64,000 nucleotides of DNA from assembly GCF_032813545.1 (NCBI RefSeq), contig NZ_CP136514.1, forward strand, positions 186,001 through 250,000, read 5' to 3'. This document shows positions 1-9,281 of the stretch, one piece after another. Position 1 is the stretch's first letter. The number at the start of each line of letters is the position of its first letter. Source of the DNA: Nodosilinea sp. E11. GTDB lineage: Bacteria; Cyanobacteriota; Cyanobacteriia; Phormidesmidales; Phormidesmidaceae. The notes beneath the pieces are model-generated. The model made no database searches, was not told the DNA's origin, and worked only from the letters and a program-made list of their open reading frames with translations. The position numbers and the translations under genes are program-made.

Positions 1-313
1 GTTTTGACCTTCTTGATCTGTGCCCCACCTCTGGCTTTGTTCGCCCAGACGCAGCCCATCGTTTTGACCCAGAACCCTGCTATCGGATACTGCCTGGATA
101 GCGGTGGTTAAGCTCAGCAACGGTTTCCGGCCTACGGCACAATAACGCAATCTATCCTCGACTAGTGGGTTCAGAAATCTTTTGCCAGTTCACCGCAGAG
201 GACAACACGCGGGGTTAGTGAAGTGGTCTGCGAGCGATCGCATGTTTTAATAGCGAACCTGTCCTTCGAAAACCCTGCCGTCGCCGCCAGCACCCACCCC
301 CTATCCTCTACCT
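1..313 (+). other. Left-edge region, possible 3' end of an upstream gene
   Basis: Frame 1 is open from base 1 to a TAA at 109-111. The encoded 36 residues are hydrophobic at first and end in a short polar tail, so this could be the end of a gene that starts outside the window. It matches no family I recognise. Bases 112-313 hold no convincing gene. A promoter for the hydrolase gene at 314 must lie here, but no clear -35/-10 pair stands out. Confidence 0.25.
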
Positions 314-3010
314 ATGAAACTTACCTTTAGCTCTCACCTCAATCGCTTGGCCAAACAGGTACTACGCCCCGAGGACTCTGGCCGATATCGAACGACGGGA
401 AAACGCGGGAACGCGGCAACGCAGAAACATGGGTTCTGGCAAAATCTTCAAAATTCCACTCAAAAACGACCTGACAGGGAAGCCGGTTTTGCCCCATCAA
501 AACCCCTCCAAAGGCTGCGTCGCGGGCTGCTACTCGGCCTGCCAGTAATGTCTATAGCGGCTACCGGCATGGCGGTTGATGCCTTGCTGCCCCAACCGGC
601 CCAATCGGCAGAGGAAATTCGCCTGCTGGTCACGGGGCCAATTCTCCTCACCCTATCGATAGATTCCCTCGCCACCTTTGCCGAAACGGGCGAAATTAAC
701 GGCGATTTAAGAACCTACACCAGGTTTTTGGACGACAAAACCCTGGACCTGATGCGGAACGGGCTGAACCGCAAAATTCCCCTCGATGTGGTCACAGTCA
801 GTCATTTGACCTATTCTCCCCTGGGGCGAGATACCTTGTTTAACCTGGGCAAGGTGTTTCAGGTCTATCGAGGCATTAATGGGCAAAGAGGGCTGCGGGC
901 GGCGGTCATCGGGGCGGCAGCCAAGGCTGATGCGGAAGGCTGGACCTTGATCGATGTGTTGCGCGAGTTTCCCACCTCATCTATTGAAATTGAATTGTCA
1001 GACTTGCTGGCCCTGCAGCGAGAGCTGGCGGTGTACTTTAGCTACAACAACGCTGTGGTAGAAGCCATCCAGGCTCAGGCGGCCGCAGAGGCCGCCACTC
1101 AGGCCTCCCTCAACGTCGCGGAACTCCAGGATCTCAGCCAGCCCGGCCCGTTTCAGTACCGCACCCAAACCGTCACAGTGAGAAACCCCGCTCTGGGCCA
1201 AACCCGGCAGGGGCTGACGGTGGGCTACGACTTCGATGTGGATGTTTACATTCCTACCGGGCTGACGGCTCCCGCGCCGATTGTGATCATTTCCCACGGC
1301 TTTGGGGATGAAAAAGAAAGTTTCACCTTCCTGGCCAAGCACATTGCTTCCTACGGCTACGTGGCGATTGTTCCAGACCATGTGGGCAGCGATCTGCAAT
1401 ATCGCCAGGAGTACCTGCAGGGCTGGTTAAACACCCTGCTGAGCCCAATGGAGTTTATCGATCGCCCCCAGCAAATTTCGTTTCTAATCGACAAGCTGGA
1501 AGCGCTGGTGGCCGAATCGCCCGAGTGGGCTGCCCTTCTGGATGTGGACCGGATTGGCCTGGCGGGAGACTCCCTGGGCAGCAACACGGCCCTGGCTGTC
1601 GCTGGGGCAGAAATCACCTATTCGCGTCTGGTGCAGGCCTGCAACCGCGACAGTCTGCTGCTGAACTTTGCCCTGTACCTGGAGTGTCGGGCTCAGTATT
1701 TGCCGCCCGAAAATTACGAGCTGTCAGACCCTCGGGTAAAGGCTGTGATCACCGGGCATCCGCTGGGGGCAGCACTCTACGGGCCAGAAGGGATTCGCCA
1801 GATTGATGTGCCATTGCTAATGGTGTCGGGATCGAAGGATATTGTCTCTCCGGTGGTGACGGAGCAGATTCATCCCTTTATCTGGCTGCAGACGGAGCCG
1901 AAATACCTGGCCCTGCTGGATGTGGGCACCCATTTTTCGTCCAAGCCGGGACGAGATGCCGCAGGCGTCTTCAAGCTGCTGGCGGGAGAAAATCGGGATG
2001 TCGGCTCGAGCCATTACAAAGCACTTACTGTTGCCTTTTGGAACGTCTATCTGCGGGGACAGAACGACTATTTGCCCTACCTAACGGCTCGCCATGCCCA
2101 GCAGATGAGCGCAGGGCAGCCAATGACCGTGGATATCATTACCTCACTAACCCCCGAACAACTTGAGACGGCCTACGGTAGATCTGCGCCTATTCCGATT
2201 ATGCCGCCTCTGGCCGCATCGGTGCCCCCTCGGGCCGAGAGCATTTTGGCTGAAATTGAGCGGACAGGGGTGCTGAAAGTGGCGCTTCGCCGCGATGCCG
2301 CTCCCTTTGGCTTTATCGACACACAAGATCGGTGGGACGGCTACTGCGGCAGTATGGCGATCGCCCTGGGCGACTACCTGACCCAAGAATTAAACCTGGA
2401 GGTGGAAGTTGAGGTGGCGGAGCTAGCCTCAAATCTGACCAATCGGTTTGAGCTGGTGCGCGACGGTGATGTCTATTTAGAATGCGGCCCCAACACTATC
2501 CAAGAAGGGGTGAAGGGGGTCCTTTTCTCGAATCCCTTCTTCACGACCAGCACTCAGTTTTTGGTCCCGGCAGAGCGAGCCGCGCAGGTCAATCCCAACA
2601 CGCCCCTGGCCAATGTTCGTCTGGGGGTGCTGAACGACACTACTACCCAGTCCTTTGTCGAGACTACCTATCCCCAAGCCAATGTAGTGACGTTTTCTGG
2701 CCCGGAGGGACGCAAAGAGGGGATAGCCGCTGCCGCCACTGGGGAGATTGATGCCTTTGTGGGAGACGGCATTCTGTCCTATGCGGAGCTACTGCTAGAG
2801 GGCTATGCGGTGGACCAATTTTCTTTGACTCCAGACCTGCCCCTGACCTGTGATTTCTACGGCCTGATCTTGCCCAACGACGACCCGGAGTGGCGATCGC
2901 TGGTCAATCAGTTTTTGAGCAGTGACGATGAAAATGCCGTGGCGACGGAATGGTTTCAGGAGATTTATCCGGAGACCTTCAATAAAACCGCTGTTTGTCT
3001 GAATCAGTAG
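314..3010 (+). CDS. Exported DUF1400 alpha/beta hydrolase fused to a C-terminal solute-binding (SBP_bac_3-like) domain
   Basis: This 898-residue protein has three parts. A basic stretch and hydrophobic segment (about residues 68-100, ending QPAQSA) looks like a signal peptide behind an unusually long polar leader; no better in-frame start was seen. Residues about 100-255 resemble DUF1400, a cyanobacterial domain placed before alpha/beta hydrolases. Residues about 280-625 form a dienelactone-hydrolase/PAF-acetylhydrolase-like fold with the nucleophile elbow GDSLGS (Ser420), an HGFGDE oxyanion region and a late His in DVGTHFSS. Residues about 645-898 resemble periplasmic amino-acid-binding proteins: VLKVALRRDAAPFGF, a GYCGSMAIAL segment and a GEIDAFVGDG hinge. 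DUF1400 hydrolases normally end after the hydrolase domain, so the binding domain is an addition. An esterase or lipase acting in the periplasm is likely; the substrate is unknown. It stands alone, with IS debris downstream. Confidence 0.85.
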   Translation: MKLTFSSHLNRLAKQVLRPEDSGRYRTTGKRGNAATQKHGFWQNLQNSTQKRPDREAGFAPSKPLQRLRRGLLLGLPVMSIAATGMAVDALLPQPAQSAEEIRLLVTGPILLTLSIDSLATFAETGEINGDLRTYTRFLDDKTLDLMRNGLNRKIPLDVVTVSHLTYSPLGRDTLFNLGKVFQVYRGINGQRGLRAAVIGAAAKADAEGWTLIDVLREFPTSSIEIELSDLLALQRELAVYFSYNNAVVEAIQAQAAAEAATQASLNVAELQDLSQPGPFQYRTQTVTVRNPALGQTRQGLTVGYDFDVDVYIPTGLTAPAPIVIISHGFGDEKESFTFLAKHIASYGYVAIVPDHVGSDLQYRQEYLQGWLNTLLSPMEFIDRPQQISFLIDKLEALVAESPEWAALLDVDRIGLAGDSLGSNTALAVAGAEITYSRLVQACNRDSLLLNFALYLECRAQYLPPENYELSDPRVKAVITGHPLGAALYGPEGIRQIDVPLLMVSGSKDIVSPVVTEQIHPFIWLQTEPKYLALLDVGTHFSSKPGRDAAGVFKLLAGENRDVGSSHYKALTVAFWNVYLRGQNDYLPYLTARHAQQMSAGQPMTVDIITSLTPEQLETAYGRSAPIPIMPPLAASVPPRAESILAEIERTGVLKVALRRDAAPFGFIDTQDRWDGYCGSMAIALGDYLTQELNLEVEVEVAELASNLTNRFELVRDGDVYLECGPNTIQEGVKGVLFSNPFFTTSTQFLVPAERAAQVNPNTPLANVRLGVLNDTTTQSFVETTYPQANVVTFSGPEGRKEGIAAAATGEIDAFVGDGILSYAELLLEGYAVDQFSLTPDLPLTCDFYGLILPNDDPEWRSLVNQFLSSDDENAVATEWFQEIYPETFNKTAVCLNQ

Positions 3011-3219
3011 AGGCTTCATCCGGATTCACCTGGTCAGCACGACCTATCGGGCAGGGGAGCAAGGGGAGGGATCGGCTCCCCACCCTACGGGAAGCAGGCT
3101 GCGCTCTTGGGCTACCGTGTATACCTTGACCAATTAACGCTATTTGGTCCGGTACAGAAGCCGCTACGCGAATGAAGTGACTCGATTAGGGCATGAATAC
3201 CTATGCCGCATTCCTTTTT

Positions 3220-3821
3220 GGTAGAACACTAGAGGTTAATAATAGATTTGTTAGGGTGACAGTGAAGCTAAGCAACGATGCCTATGCCTCCCTGCCCTGA
3301 TTGCACCTCTGAACAAACGGTAAAAATGGCCATATTCATTACCGGCAAGCAACGGTACCTGTGCTGTGGCTGTGGTCGTCAATTCGTCGAAAACCCAACT
3401 AACGAGGTGATCGACACCCCGACTCGGAAGCTCATCGATCGATTCTTGCTAGAGCGTATCTCGATGGCTGGCATCGCTCGGGCCGTTCAGGTTTCCGAGC
3501 AATGGCTACAAGACTATGTCACGTGCAAAGCTGCCCAGACGCCCACTCAAGCCACAGTCGGCCCCAAAAAAAGGCCGTTGACTGTACCCGCAGGTGCCAC
3601 CCCGCAAGCGCCACCGGGTCGTGAGTAAGTCGAGCGGCCAAATAAGTTACATTGTTCGCGTTAGCGTTACAGAGCAAAACGGTTCAACAATACGCTGAGG
3701 CAGCGGGTTTAGCGATTTATAAGACGTAGCTCAGCCTTCTCTAAAAGCCTGCGTAATCACATTGGCCTGTTATGGAATTTTATTCACCACTACGATGCAT
3801 CATTACCTCTAGAGTTCTACC
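3220..3821 (+). mobile_element. IS1-family element, internally deleted
   Basis: The ends are inverted repeats: GGTAGAACACTAGAGGTTAA from 3220, and the reverse complement GGTAGAACTCTAGAGGTAAT ending at 3821. Inside lie the start and the end of an IS1-type transposase with the middle missing. At 602 bp it is shorter than a typical IS1 element. No direct target duplication is visible (TTCCTTTTT on the left, CAAACGCTA on the right). A second copy of its right end lies at 25582-25685 on the other strand. Confidence 0.75.
3278..3821 (+). pseudogene. IS1-family transposase, catalytic core deleted
   Basis: The intact N-terminal part (3278-3628) has the InsA zinc finger, two Cys-x2-Cys pairs (CPDC and CCGC) with GKQRYLC and RQFVENP, followed by a helix-turn-helix-like stretch. 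After the shared TVGPKKR segment the frame breaks. The sequence resumes near 3670 with the IS1 C-terminal signature RFNNTLRQRV, then a TAG, then AFSKSLRNHIGLLWNFIHHY. The DDE catalytic region between these parts is absent, so no active transposase can be made. Confidence 0.75.
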
Positions 3822-3934
3822 CAAACGCTATCTTGGCTCACTTGAAAGCGCTTAGCTAGTTGTCGAATTGACCCTTCGCCTCACTTATAAAGGGTGACAA
3901 TGCGAAGACGTAAATCGGCGGAGTGGGGATGCAT
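3822..3934 (-). pseudogene. IS630-family transposase, N-terminal stub
   Basis: Read on the minus strand from an ATG at 3934, this gives MHPHSADLRLRIVTLYK, a stop, then GEGSIRQLAKRFQVSQDSVW. This is the helix-turn-helix N-terminus of IS630/Tc1-type transposases. It ends exactly at the right end of the IS1 element, which therefore appears to have inserted into it. No continuation is recognisable left of 3220. Confidence 0.6.
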
Positions 3935-4197
3935 AGGGACTCCCAGAGGAGTACAAATGAGCGTACTGCAAAGCCTGCACACTGCTATAATTGATAGCGT
4001 CTCCATGGCCTAACAACTCTTACCCCGTGCGAATGGCGTAGCCATCTTCGAGCAAGTGAGTGGCAAAGCTGCAGCCGTTAGCTATGACGGGGCCAATCAT
4101 TCAAAGTGGGACGACGCGATCGCTGAGCAACGAGCTGTCATAGAGCGTACGATAACGATATGAGGCTTTCCATCAGTTTCAACCGCTTCAACCCTTA

Positions 4198-4578
4198 CTA
4201 TTCATGGACACAGTCAATCAGATACCGTTTACCGAGTGGTCCTTCCTCGATTCTTAAACCGTGAATTTCATTTTCAAATCCGGGGAACTGGCGATCGAAA
4301 TCACGCGCAAAGCGCAAATATTCTAGAATTAATTGCGTTTCTGGGGTGAACTGTTCACCTGGCATAATGACTGGAATACCGGGCGGATAGGGAACAACCA
4401 TCGCCGCAGCCACCCGCCCGATCGCGTCTTCAACATCTACCCGCCCAACCCGACCATGGACGAGCACATCATAGGCATCAATGGGGCGCATCGCTGGTTC
4501 GGGCAGCGTTGTATACATATTTCGATTAGATTGCATGGCATGATTAACGCTATAAGCCTGATGGATCGCACTGCACAA
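4198..4578 (-). pseudogene. C-terminal fragment of an Orn/Lys/Arg decarboxylase
   Basis: The reading frame encodes the C-terminal domain of the PLP-dependent Orn/Lys/Arg decarboxylase family (SpeA/LdcC-like), recognised from LPEPAMRPIDAYD, GRVAAAMVVPYPPGIPVIMP and FPGFENEIHGL. The family is typically 450-750 residues; only about 110 family residues are present and the PLP-binding domain is missing. Upstream, 31 bases away, lies an unrelated outer-membrane protein gene, so the 5' part was lost by rearrangement. A freestanding functional small protein is possible but unlikely. The domain itself is well conserved, suggesting recent truncation. Confidence 0.7.
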
Positions 4579-4609
4579 ATAGTGACTTACCTCAGATGTT
4601 GAGTTAACC

Positions 4610-5611
4610 TCAAAACGCCTGAATCAACACAAGGCGCATTTGCCATCCTTCCGGGCTATTGTCGTTGCGAGCGACTACCGCTCCACCGTTGACCGAAAGT
4701 GTACCGCCTTCCCAAAGATTCGCGCCCAGGGTTCCACCGACCGCCAACCAGGACTGCGGATTATCCCCTCCCTCGCCATCGGCGTAGGTTGCGCCGCCCG
4801 CCACGTAGTACGTGTCTAACGAGACCCAGACCTGTTCCCCTAAATCCTGGGTCAGATGGGCTTCGAGTCTAAACAGGGGGTTTTGGGAGGTGCGACTGGC
4901 GACAAACTGCCCAACCCTCTCGTTACTCGACAATGGCGGGGACTGATTATCGGTAAAGAAATCCACCACGGGCACCACTTCCAGCGTGGTGCGGTTGCCC
5001 GGTTGCCAATTTTCACTCAGCCGCATCACGATGGGAACACCCGCGCGAAATGTCCAGCGGTTGCTGCCAAGATTCACAACGTGATCGGCATCGTACTCTC
5101 CGGTGGGGATGAACATAGCGGCCAGGGCATAAACCTGCACCTGGGGGTTTTCTTCCACCATATATTGAACGTATTCTGGAATGTCCAGCCCCGGCGCATT
5201 GACCAGCCCAATTTTTAAGTGAGCATAGCTGTCTGCGAAGCCTTCTGCATTGCGGTCAATGTCTCTTGACCCGGCACTCAGGTCTACATCCGCCCAGGCA
5301 TAGGGGAGCGAAAACACAAATTGCCCCGATGTATCGCCCAGGTTAAAGGTGCGGCTATAGGTGCCAACCAGGGCTGTTGTATCAATCTCCAGGTTCGGAT
5401 AGACAACGGCGGCATCAACGGCGGTATTGGTTTCCTGATGAATCAGCTGAAATTCAATGGCGTTGATGCCAGATGGGGCTAACCAAAATATGCGAGGGCC
5501 ATATTGCTGAGCCTGGGCCGGATGGGTAATGCCCATGGACAACGCCAGCCCAATCGCCGCTGACGCGAGGGAACGGCATGGGCCAGTAAGACGTTGGAAT
5601 GAAAAAAGCAT
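4610..5611 (-). CDS. Outer-membrane beta-barrel protein, Phenol_MetA_deg-like
   Basis: This 333-residue protein starts at an ATG preceded by a strong GGAGGAG site. It has a signal peptide ending in AQAQQ (about residue 36). The rest alternates polar and aromatic strands and finishes with a terminal Phe (LVLIQAF), the usual barrel-insertion signal. The pattern ALAAMFIPTGEYD with later paired strands resembles the 'MetA pathway of phenol degradation' transporter-like family. It follows FGE-1 by 59 bases on the same strand, so it probably belongs to the DUF1254-sulfatase-FGE operon and may move sulfated substrates or products across the outer membrane. The substrate is inferred only from context. 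Confidence 0.75.
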   Translation of the reverse strand: MLFSFQRLTGPCRSLASAAIGLALSMGITHPAQAQQYGPRIFWLAPSGINAIEFQLIHQETNTAVDAAVVYPNLEIDTTALVGTYSRTFNLGDTSGQFVFSLPYAWADVDLSAGSRDIDRNAEGFADSYAHLKIGLVNAPGLDIPEYVQYMVEENPQVQVYALAAMFIPTGEYDADHVVNLGSNRWTFRAGVPIVMRLSENWQPGNRTTLEVVPVVDFFTDNQSPPLSSNERVGQFVASRTSQNPLFRLEAHLTQDLGEQVWVSLDTYYVAGGATYADGEGGDNPQSWLAVGGTLGANLWEGGTLSVNGGAVVARNDNSPEGWQMRLVLIQAF

Positions 5612-5670
5612 AATACTCCTCCAGGTGATAGTGCTAAATCAAAACGGTTCTCAGAACAGCCCCTCCCCCA

Positions 5671-6717
5671 TCACACCGGAAGATTTTTCACCAGGCGAAA
5701 TCCGATATGCGAGGTTCCGGTGTCTGGGGATTGGGCTTCACGGGCAGCGGGACGATAGCGACTGCAATAGTTTTTGGCACAGAGATAGGAGCCTCCTTTG
5801 ATGACGTGCTTGGCAACCCCAGGGTCACGCGGATCAGAACTTTGCGCAGAATCGGCCATGCTTGGATTGGTGGCATGGTTCATGAAGTCGTGCCCAACGT
5901 GGTACCAGTCCTGTGTCCATTCCCATACGTTGCCCGTCATGTCGAATAATCCATATCCATTGGCAGGGAAAGAGCCAACGGGGGCTGTTCCCGCGTAACC
6001 ATCGTCCTGGGTATTGTGGAAGGGAAAGTTGCCCTGCCAGGTGTTAGCTTTTTGGGCAGAGTAGCGATTACCCCAGGCAAAAATTTTGTCTTTCAACCCG
6101 CCCCGTGCCGCGTATTCCCACTGGGCTTCTGTCGGCAAGGACAAGCCTGCCCAATGGGCATACGCCTCCGCATCCTCATAGGCCACATGCACGACGGGAT
6201 GGTTCTCTCGTCCTTCAAGGGTGCTACCAGCCCCTTCCGGGTGCTGCCAGTTGACACCGGGCACCCACTGCCACCAGGACAGCAGCGGCACCTCTCCCTG
6301 AGGCGACGGTTGAGCAATCTGAAAGACAACAGAACCGGGCGATCGCTCGTTCTCCGTTAAATCCGGAAACTGTTCCTGGGAGAGCGATCGCTCTGCAACG
6401 GTGACATAGCCTGTTGCATTCACAAACGCTGTAAATTCAGCATTCGTCACTTCGTATTGACCCATGCAAAACTCACTAATGGTGACATCCTCAGCGCTAT
6501 GTTCTTCCGGGTAAAACCCATTGGAGCCAATGCGAAAATTACCGCCATGAATCAGCACCATACCCGCAGGGCAGGCTTGGGAAGGGCTTGCCCAGACCGG
6601 TACACAGGGCAACAGAACGGATAGCAGAACGAGCAGTCCCAGTAATTTTGGGAGTAATTTGGGGATGAGGGGCGATCGCACCACCCCTCGACGGCTCACC
6701 AACGGTGTGGATTTCAT
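5671..6717 (-). CDS. Exported formylglycine-generating enzyme (sulfatase-modifying factor), copy 1
   Basis: The FGE-sulfatase domain covers residues about 45-345. FGE oxidises the Cys in a sulfatase CxPxR motif to formylglycine. It keeps the family landmarks: GGNFRIGS near the start, LPTEAQWEYAARGG, GNVWEWT, and the C-terminal GGSYLCAKNYCSRYR with both active-site cysteines (Cys313 and Cys318, spacing C-x4-C as in human Cys336/Cys341). Many FGE homologues lack these cysteines, so this looks like a true oxygen-dependent maturase. The N-terminus has a signal peptide (LLGLLVLLSVLLPCVPVWAS), so it should act after export. The ATG at 6717 is preferred because GGAAAG lies just upstream; a GTG at 6735 directly after the sulfatase stop is an alternative. 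It follows its likely client sulfatase by 18 bases. Confidence 0.9.
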   Translation of the reverse strand: MKSTPLVSRRGVVRSPLIPKLLPKLLGLLVLLSVLLPCVPVWASPSQACPAGMVLIHGGNFRIGSNGFYPEEHSAEDVTISEFCMGQYEVTNAEFTAFVNATGYVTVAERSLSQEQFPDLTENERSPGSVVFQIAQPSPQGEVPLLSWWQWVPGVNWQHPEGAGSTLEGRENHPVVHVAYEDAEAYAHWAGLSLPTEAQWEYAARGGLKDKIFAWGNRYSAQKANTWQGNFPFHNTQDDGYAGTAPVGSFPANGYGLFDMTGNVWEWTQDWYHVGHDFMNHATNPSMADSAQSSDPRDPGVAKHVIKGGSYLCAKNYCSRYRPAAREAQSPDTGTSHIGFRLVKNLPV

Positions 6718-6735
6718 CGCTTCTTTCCGGAACAC

Positions 6736-9129
6736 CTATTTCAACTCCACGTTCACCTGCTCGATGGTGCCGTCGAAGGCAAAAGGACGGCGATCGGCAT
6801 AGTGGGGGGAGACAGGCGACCCCAGATCCGTACCGACATCGAAGGTTTCACTGGCTGTAAAGGCTCCAGGAACAGTGCGACCGACGGTGGTACGCGCCGC
6901 TTCTTCCCCATCCACCCGAATCACCACTTCTGCAGGCGAGAGCGGCATGGGGGATTGCAGCGTGGTTTCCACTTCAATACGATGTTGTCCGGCGGGAATT
7001 CGGGCCGTTTGAGCGATGTAACGCTCAATCAACTCCATGTTGTATTCGTACTGAATCTGCCCCTGATCCATAAACACGGTGAGACCGCCTCCCGACCCGC
7101 CCAGGGCGTACAGCACACCCGATGCGTTGTCCTCAAGGGTTGCATCAATCGTCACCCGGCTGCTGGCATGGCCAATGCCAGGGGCGGTGAATTCGGGCAT
7201 CCGGGTGGTGGTCGCATCGAAGGTCCAACGGGTGTAGGGCGTGCTGATGCGATCGCTCGGATGCAGGCGTGTCCAGAGTGCCCCCCCAATGGGAAAGACC
7301 TTGTTTTGCTCTGCTTCCTCCAGGAACAATTGCTTCATGGCTTCCAGGCGTTCGGGTTCCTGGTCAGCCAGGTTGTTCATCTGCGTAAAGTCTTCGGTGA
7401 TGTGGTACAACTCCCACACATCCTGGCTGGCATCCCAGGTATCCAGGCCAGGGTTGACCGTTTGCCAGGGAACCGTCGGGCCAAAGGTGCAGGCATACCA
7501 ACCGTCGGCATAAATGCCCCGACTTCCGTTGATCTCAAAATATTGCCGCTGCTTGCGACCCGGCGCACGAGCATTGTTGAAGGTGTAGGCCATGCTGATG
7601 CCGTCGATCGGATCTTGGGGGAACCCATCCACCACTGCCGGGGGTTCAATCCCCAGGATGTCGTAGATCGTGGGGGCAATATCATTAACATGGTGGAATT
7701 GACTGCGGGGGGTGCGATCGGGTCGAATCTGTTGGGGCCAGGAGATGACCATGGGGTTGCGAGTCCCGCCAAAGTGGGAGGCCGCTACCTTGGTGTGGCG
7801 GAATGGCGTATTGCCGGCCCAACCCCAACCCGCGTGATACATATTGTCGGTTTTGGGACTGCCCAGCGCATCCAGTCCTCCCAACCCATCCAAGGCCTCC
7901 AGTTGCTGCTGGATGGTGTTGGGAATTTGGTTCTGGGCCAGGAGTTCGCTAATGGTGCCCGCCTGACCTTCGGCACTGGAACCGTTGTCACCCCAAATGT
8001 AAAAAACGAGGGTGTTGTCGCGAATGCCCAACCGATCCAGTTCATCAATCACCTTTCCGGCTTGCGCATCGGCGTGTTGTGCAAACCCTGCGAAGATCTC
8101 CATCAACCGCCGCTGGAAGGGCCGCTCCGAATCAGGAATGCTTTCCCAGGCCGCCATCGTCCCATCGCGAGGGGTGAGCTGGGCATTGGCCGGAATCCAC
8201 CCCATTTGTTTCTGGCGGGCAAACACGCGATCGCGGTACGCATCCCAACCCTCGTCAAATTTTTTGTTATATTTATCCGCCCATTCCTTAAAAATATGGT
8301 GTGGCCCGTGGGCTGCTCCCGGTGCCCAGTAAAGCAAGAAGGGTTTGTCGGGGGCATAGGCTCGGTGTCGCCGCATCCATTGAATCGCTTTATCGGCGAG
8401 GTCTTCGGTTAAATGGTAGGTGTCATCAACGGGCGGTTCTACGGGGTTGGTGTTTTCGTAGAGGCGCGGTTCATACTGGGAGGTTTCCCCCGCCAGAAAG
8501 CCATAGAAATAATCAAAACCATGACCCGTCGGCCAGCGATCGAACGGCCCCATGGCGGTTGTCTGATTGGCTGGGGTGTTGTGCCATTTACCAAAGGCTG
8601 CCGTCTTGTAGCCGTAATACCTCAACACCTCGGCCAGGGTGGCACTGGTTTTGGGAATGAGGCCAAGATACCCGTCCCAATCCACGGCCCGCTCAGCGAT
8701 CGTGCCAAAACTGGCCCGGTGATGGTTGCGTCCGGTTAATAGGGCAGCCCGAGTTGGGGAACAGAGGGCAGTGGTATGGAAGGTGTTGTAGCTGATGCCG
8801 CGATCGCGCAACTTCGTCAGGTTGGGGGTATGAATTTCCCCACCGAAGGTATCTGTTGTTCCGAAGCCCACATCGTCCATCATAATCACCAGCACATTGG
8901 GGGCATCGGCGGGAAGGTGATTGGCTTCAGCCCGTCGCGTCATCGAGGATTCCTGCAAGGTGGGTGCCGCGACACTGCCTGATGGAACGGGTGGAAACGG
9001 CAACACAGAACCATCGGAGGAGGCTGCTGGCATCGGAGGTGCAGCGGCCATTACCGCCCATGCACCCAGCGTCATGAACAAACTGCATAGACTGATGACC
9101 AGGATACGGATGAATCGTTGTCGGGGCAT
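6736..9129 (-). CDS. Exported sulfatase with C-terminal jelly-roll domain (sulfatase 1)
   Basis: This 797-residue type I sulfatase hydrolyses sulfate esters using formylglycine. The Sec signal peptide ends near AWAVMAAA. Catalytic features: metal-binding NVLVIMMDDVGFG, the modification motif CSPTRAALLTG (Cys123), GKWHN, the metal pair in WGDNGSSAEG, and FRHTKVAASHFGG. The sulfatase domain covers about residues 75-560. The last 180 residues form a beta-rich concanavalin-like domain ending FDGTIEQVNVELK, shared with sulfatases 3 and 4. Translation starts at the ATG after AGGAG. It is followed by FGE-1 and preceded by the DUF1254 gene. The size and domain plan match large bacterial arylsulfatases; the natural substrate cannot be read from the sequence. 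Confidence 0.9.
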   Translation of the reverse strand: MPRQRFIRILVISLCSLFMTLGAWAVMAAAPPMPAASSDGSVLPFPPVPSGSVAAPTLQESSMTRRAEANHLPADAPNVLVIMMDDVGFGTTDTFGGEIHTPNLTKLRDRGISYNTFHTTALCSPTRAALLTGRNHHRASFGTIAERAVDWDGYLGLIPKTSATLAEVLRYYGYKTAAFGKWHNTPANQTTAMGPFDRWPTGHGFDYFYGFLAGETSQYEPRLYENTNPVEPPVDDTYHLTEDLADKAIQWMRRHRAYAPDKPFLLYWAPGAAHGPHHIFKEWADKYNKKFDEGWDAYRDRVFARQKQMGWIPANAQLTPRDGTMAAWESIPDSERPFQRRLMEIFAGFAQHADAQAGKVIDELDRLGIRDNTLVFYIWGDNGSSAEGQAGTISELLAQNQIPNTIQQQLEALDGLGGLDALGSPKTDNMYHAGWGWAGNTPFRHTKVAASHFGGTRNPMVISWPQQIRPDRTPRSQFHHVNDIAPTIYDILGIEPPAVVDGFPQDPIDGISMAYTFNNARAPGRKQRQYFEINGSRGIYADGWYACTFGPTVPWQTVNPGLDTWDASQDVWELYHITEDFTQMNNLADQEPERLEAMKQLFLEEAEQNKVFPIGGALWTRLHPSDRISTPYTRWTFDATTTRMPEFTAPGIGHASSRVTIDATLEDNASGVLYALGGSGGGLTVFMDQGQIQYEYNMELIERYIAQTARIPAGQHRIEVETTLQSPMPLSPAEVVIRVDGEEAARTTVGRTVPGAFTASETFDVGTDLGSPVSPHYADRRPFAFDGTIEQVNVELK

Positions 9130-9281
9130 GGAAATTCTCCTGAAAAATCATCAGAGAAACAGGATTATGAAGCGACGCAGAAAGGTTTTGATACGGAGAT
9201 ATACACGTTTCGTAATGGCGGGAGGAGGGTGGATGTGAAACAGGATTCACATTCGCCATCATCCCCAGCACTTTCCCAAAC

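Noticed and set aside
6802..8412. Open frame of 536 codons on the plus strand opposite sulfatase 1
   Set aside because: It is antisense to a clear sulfatase; GC-rich codon structure opens the opposite strand. The product resembles nothing. The same holds for long plus-strand frames opposite sulfatases 2, 3 and 4.
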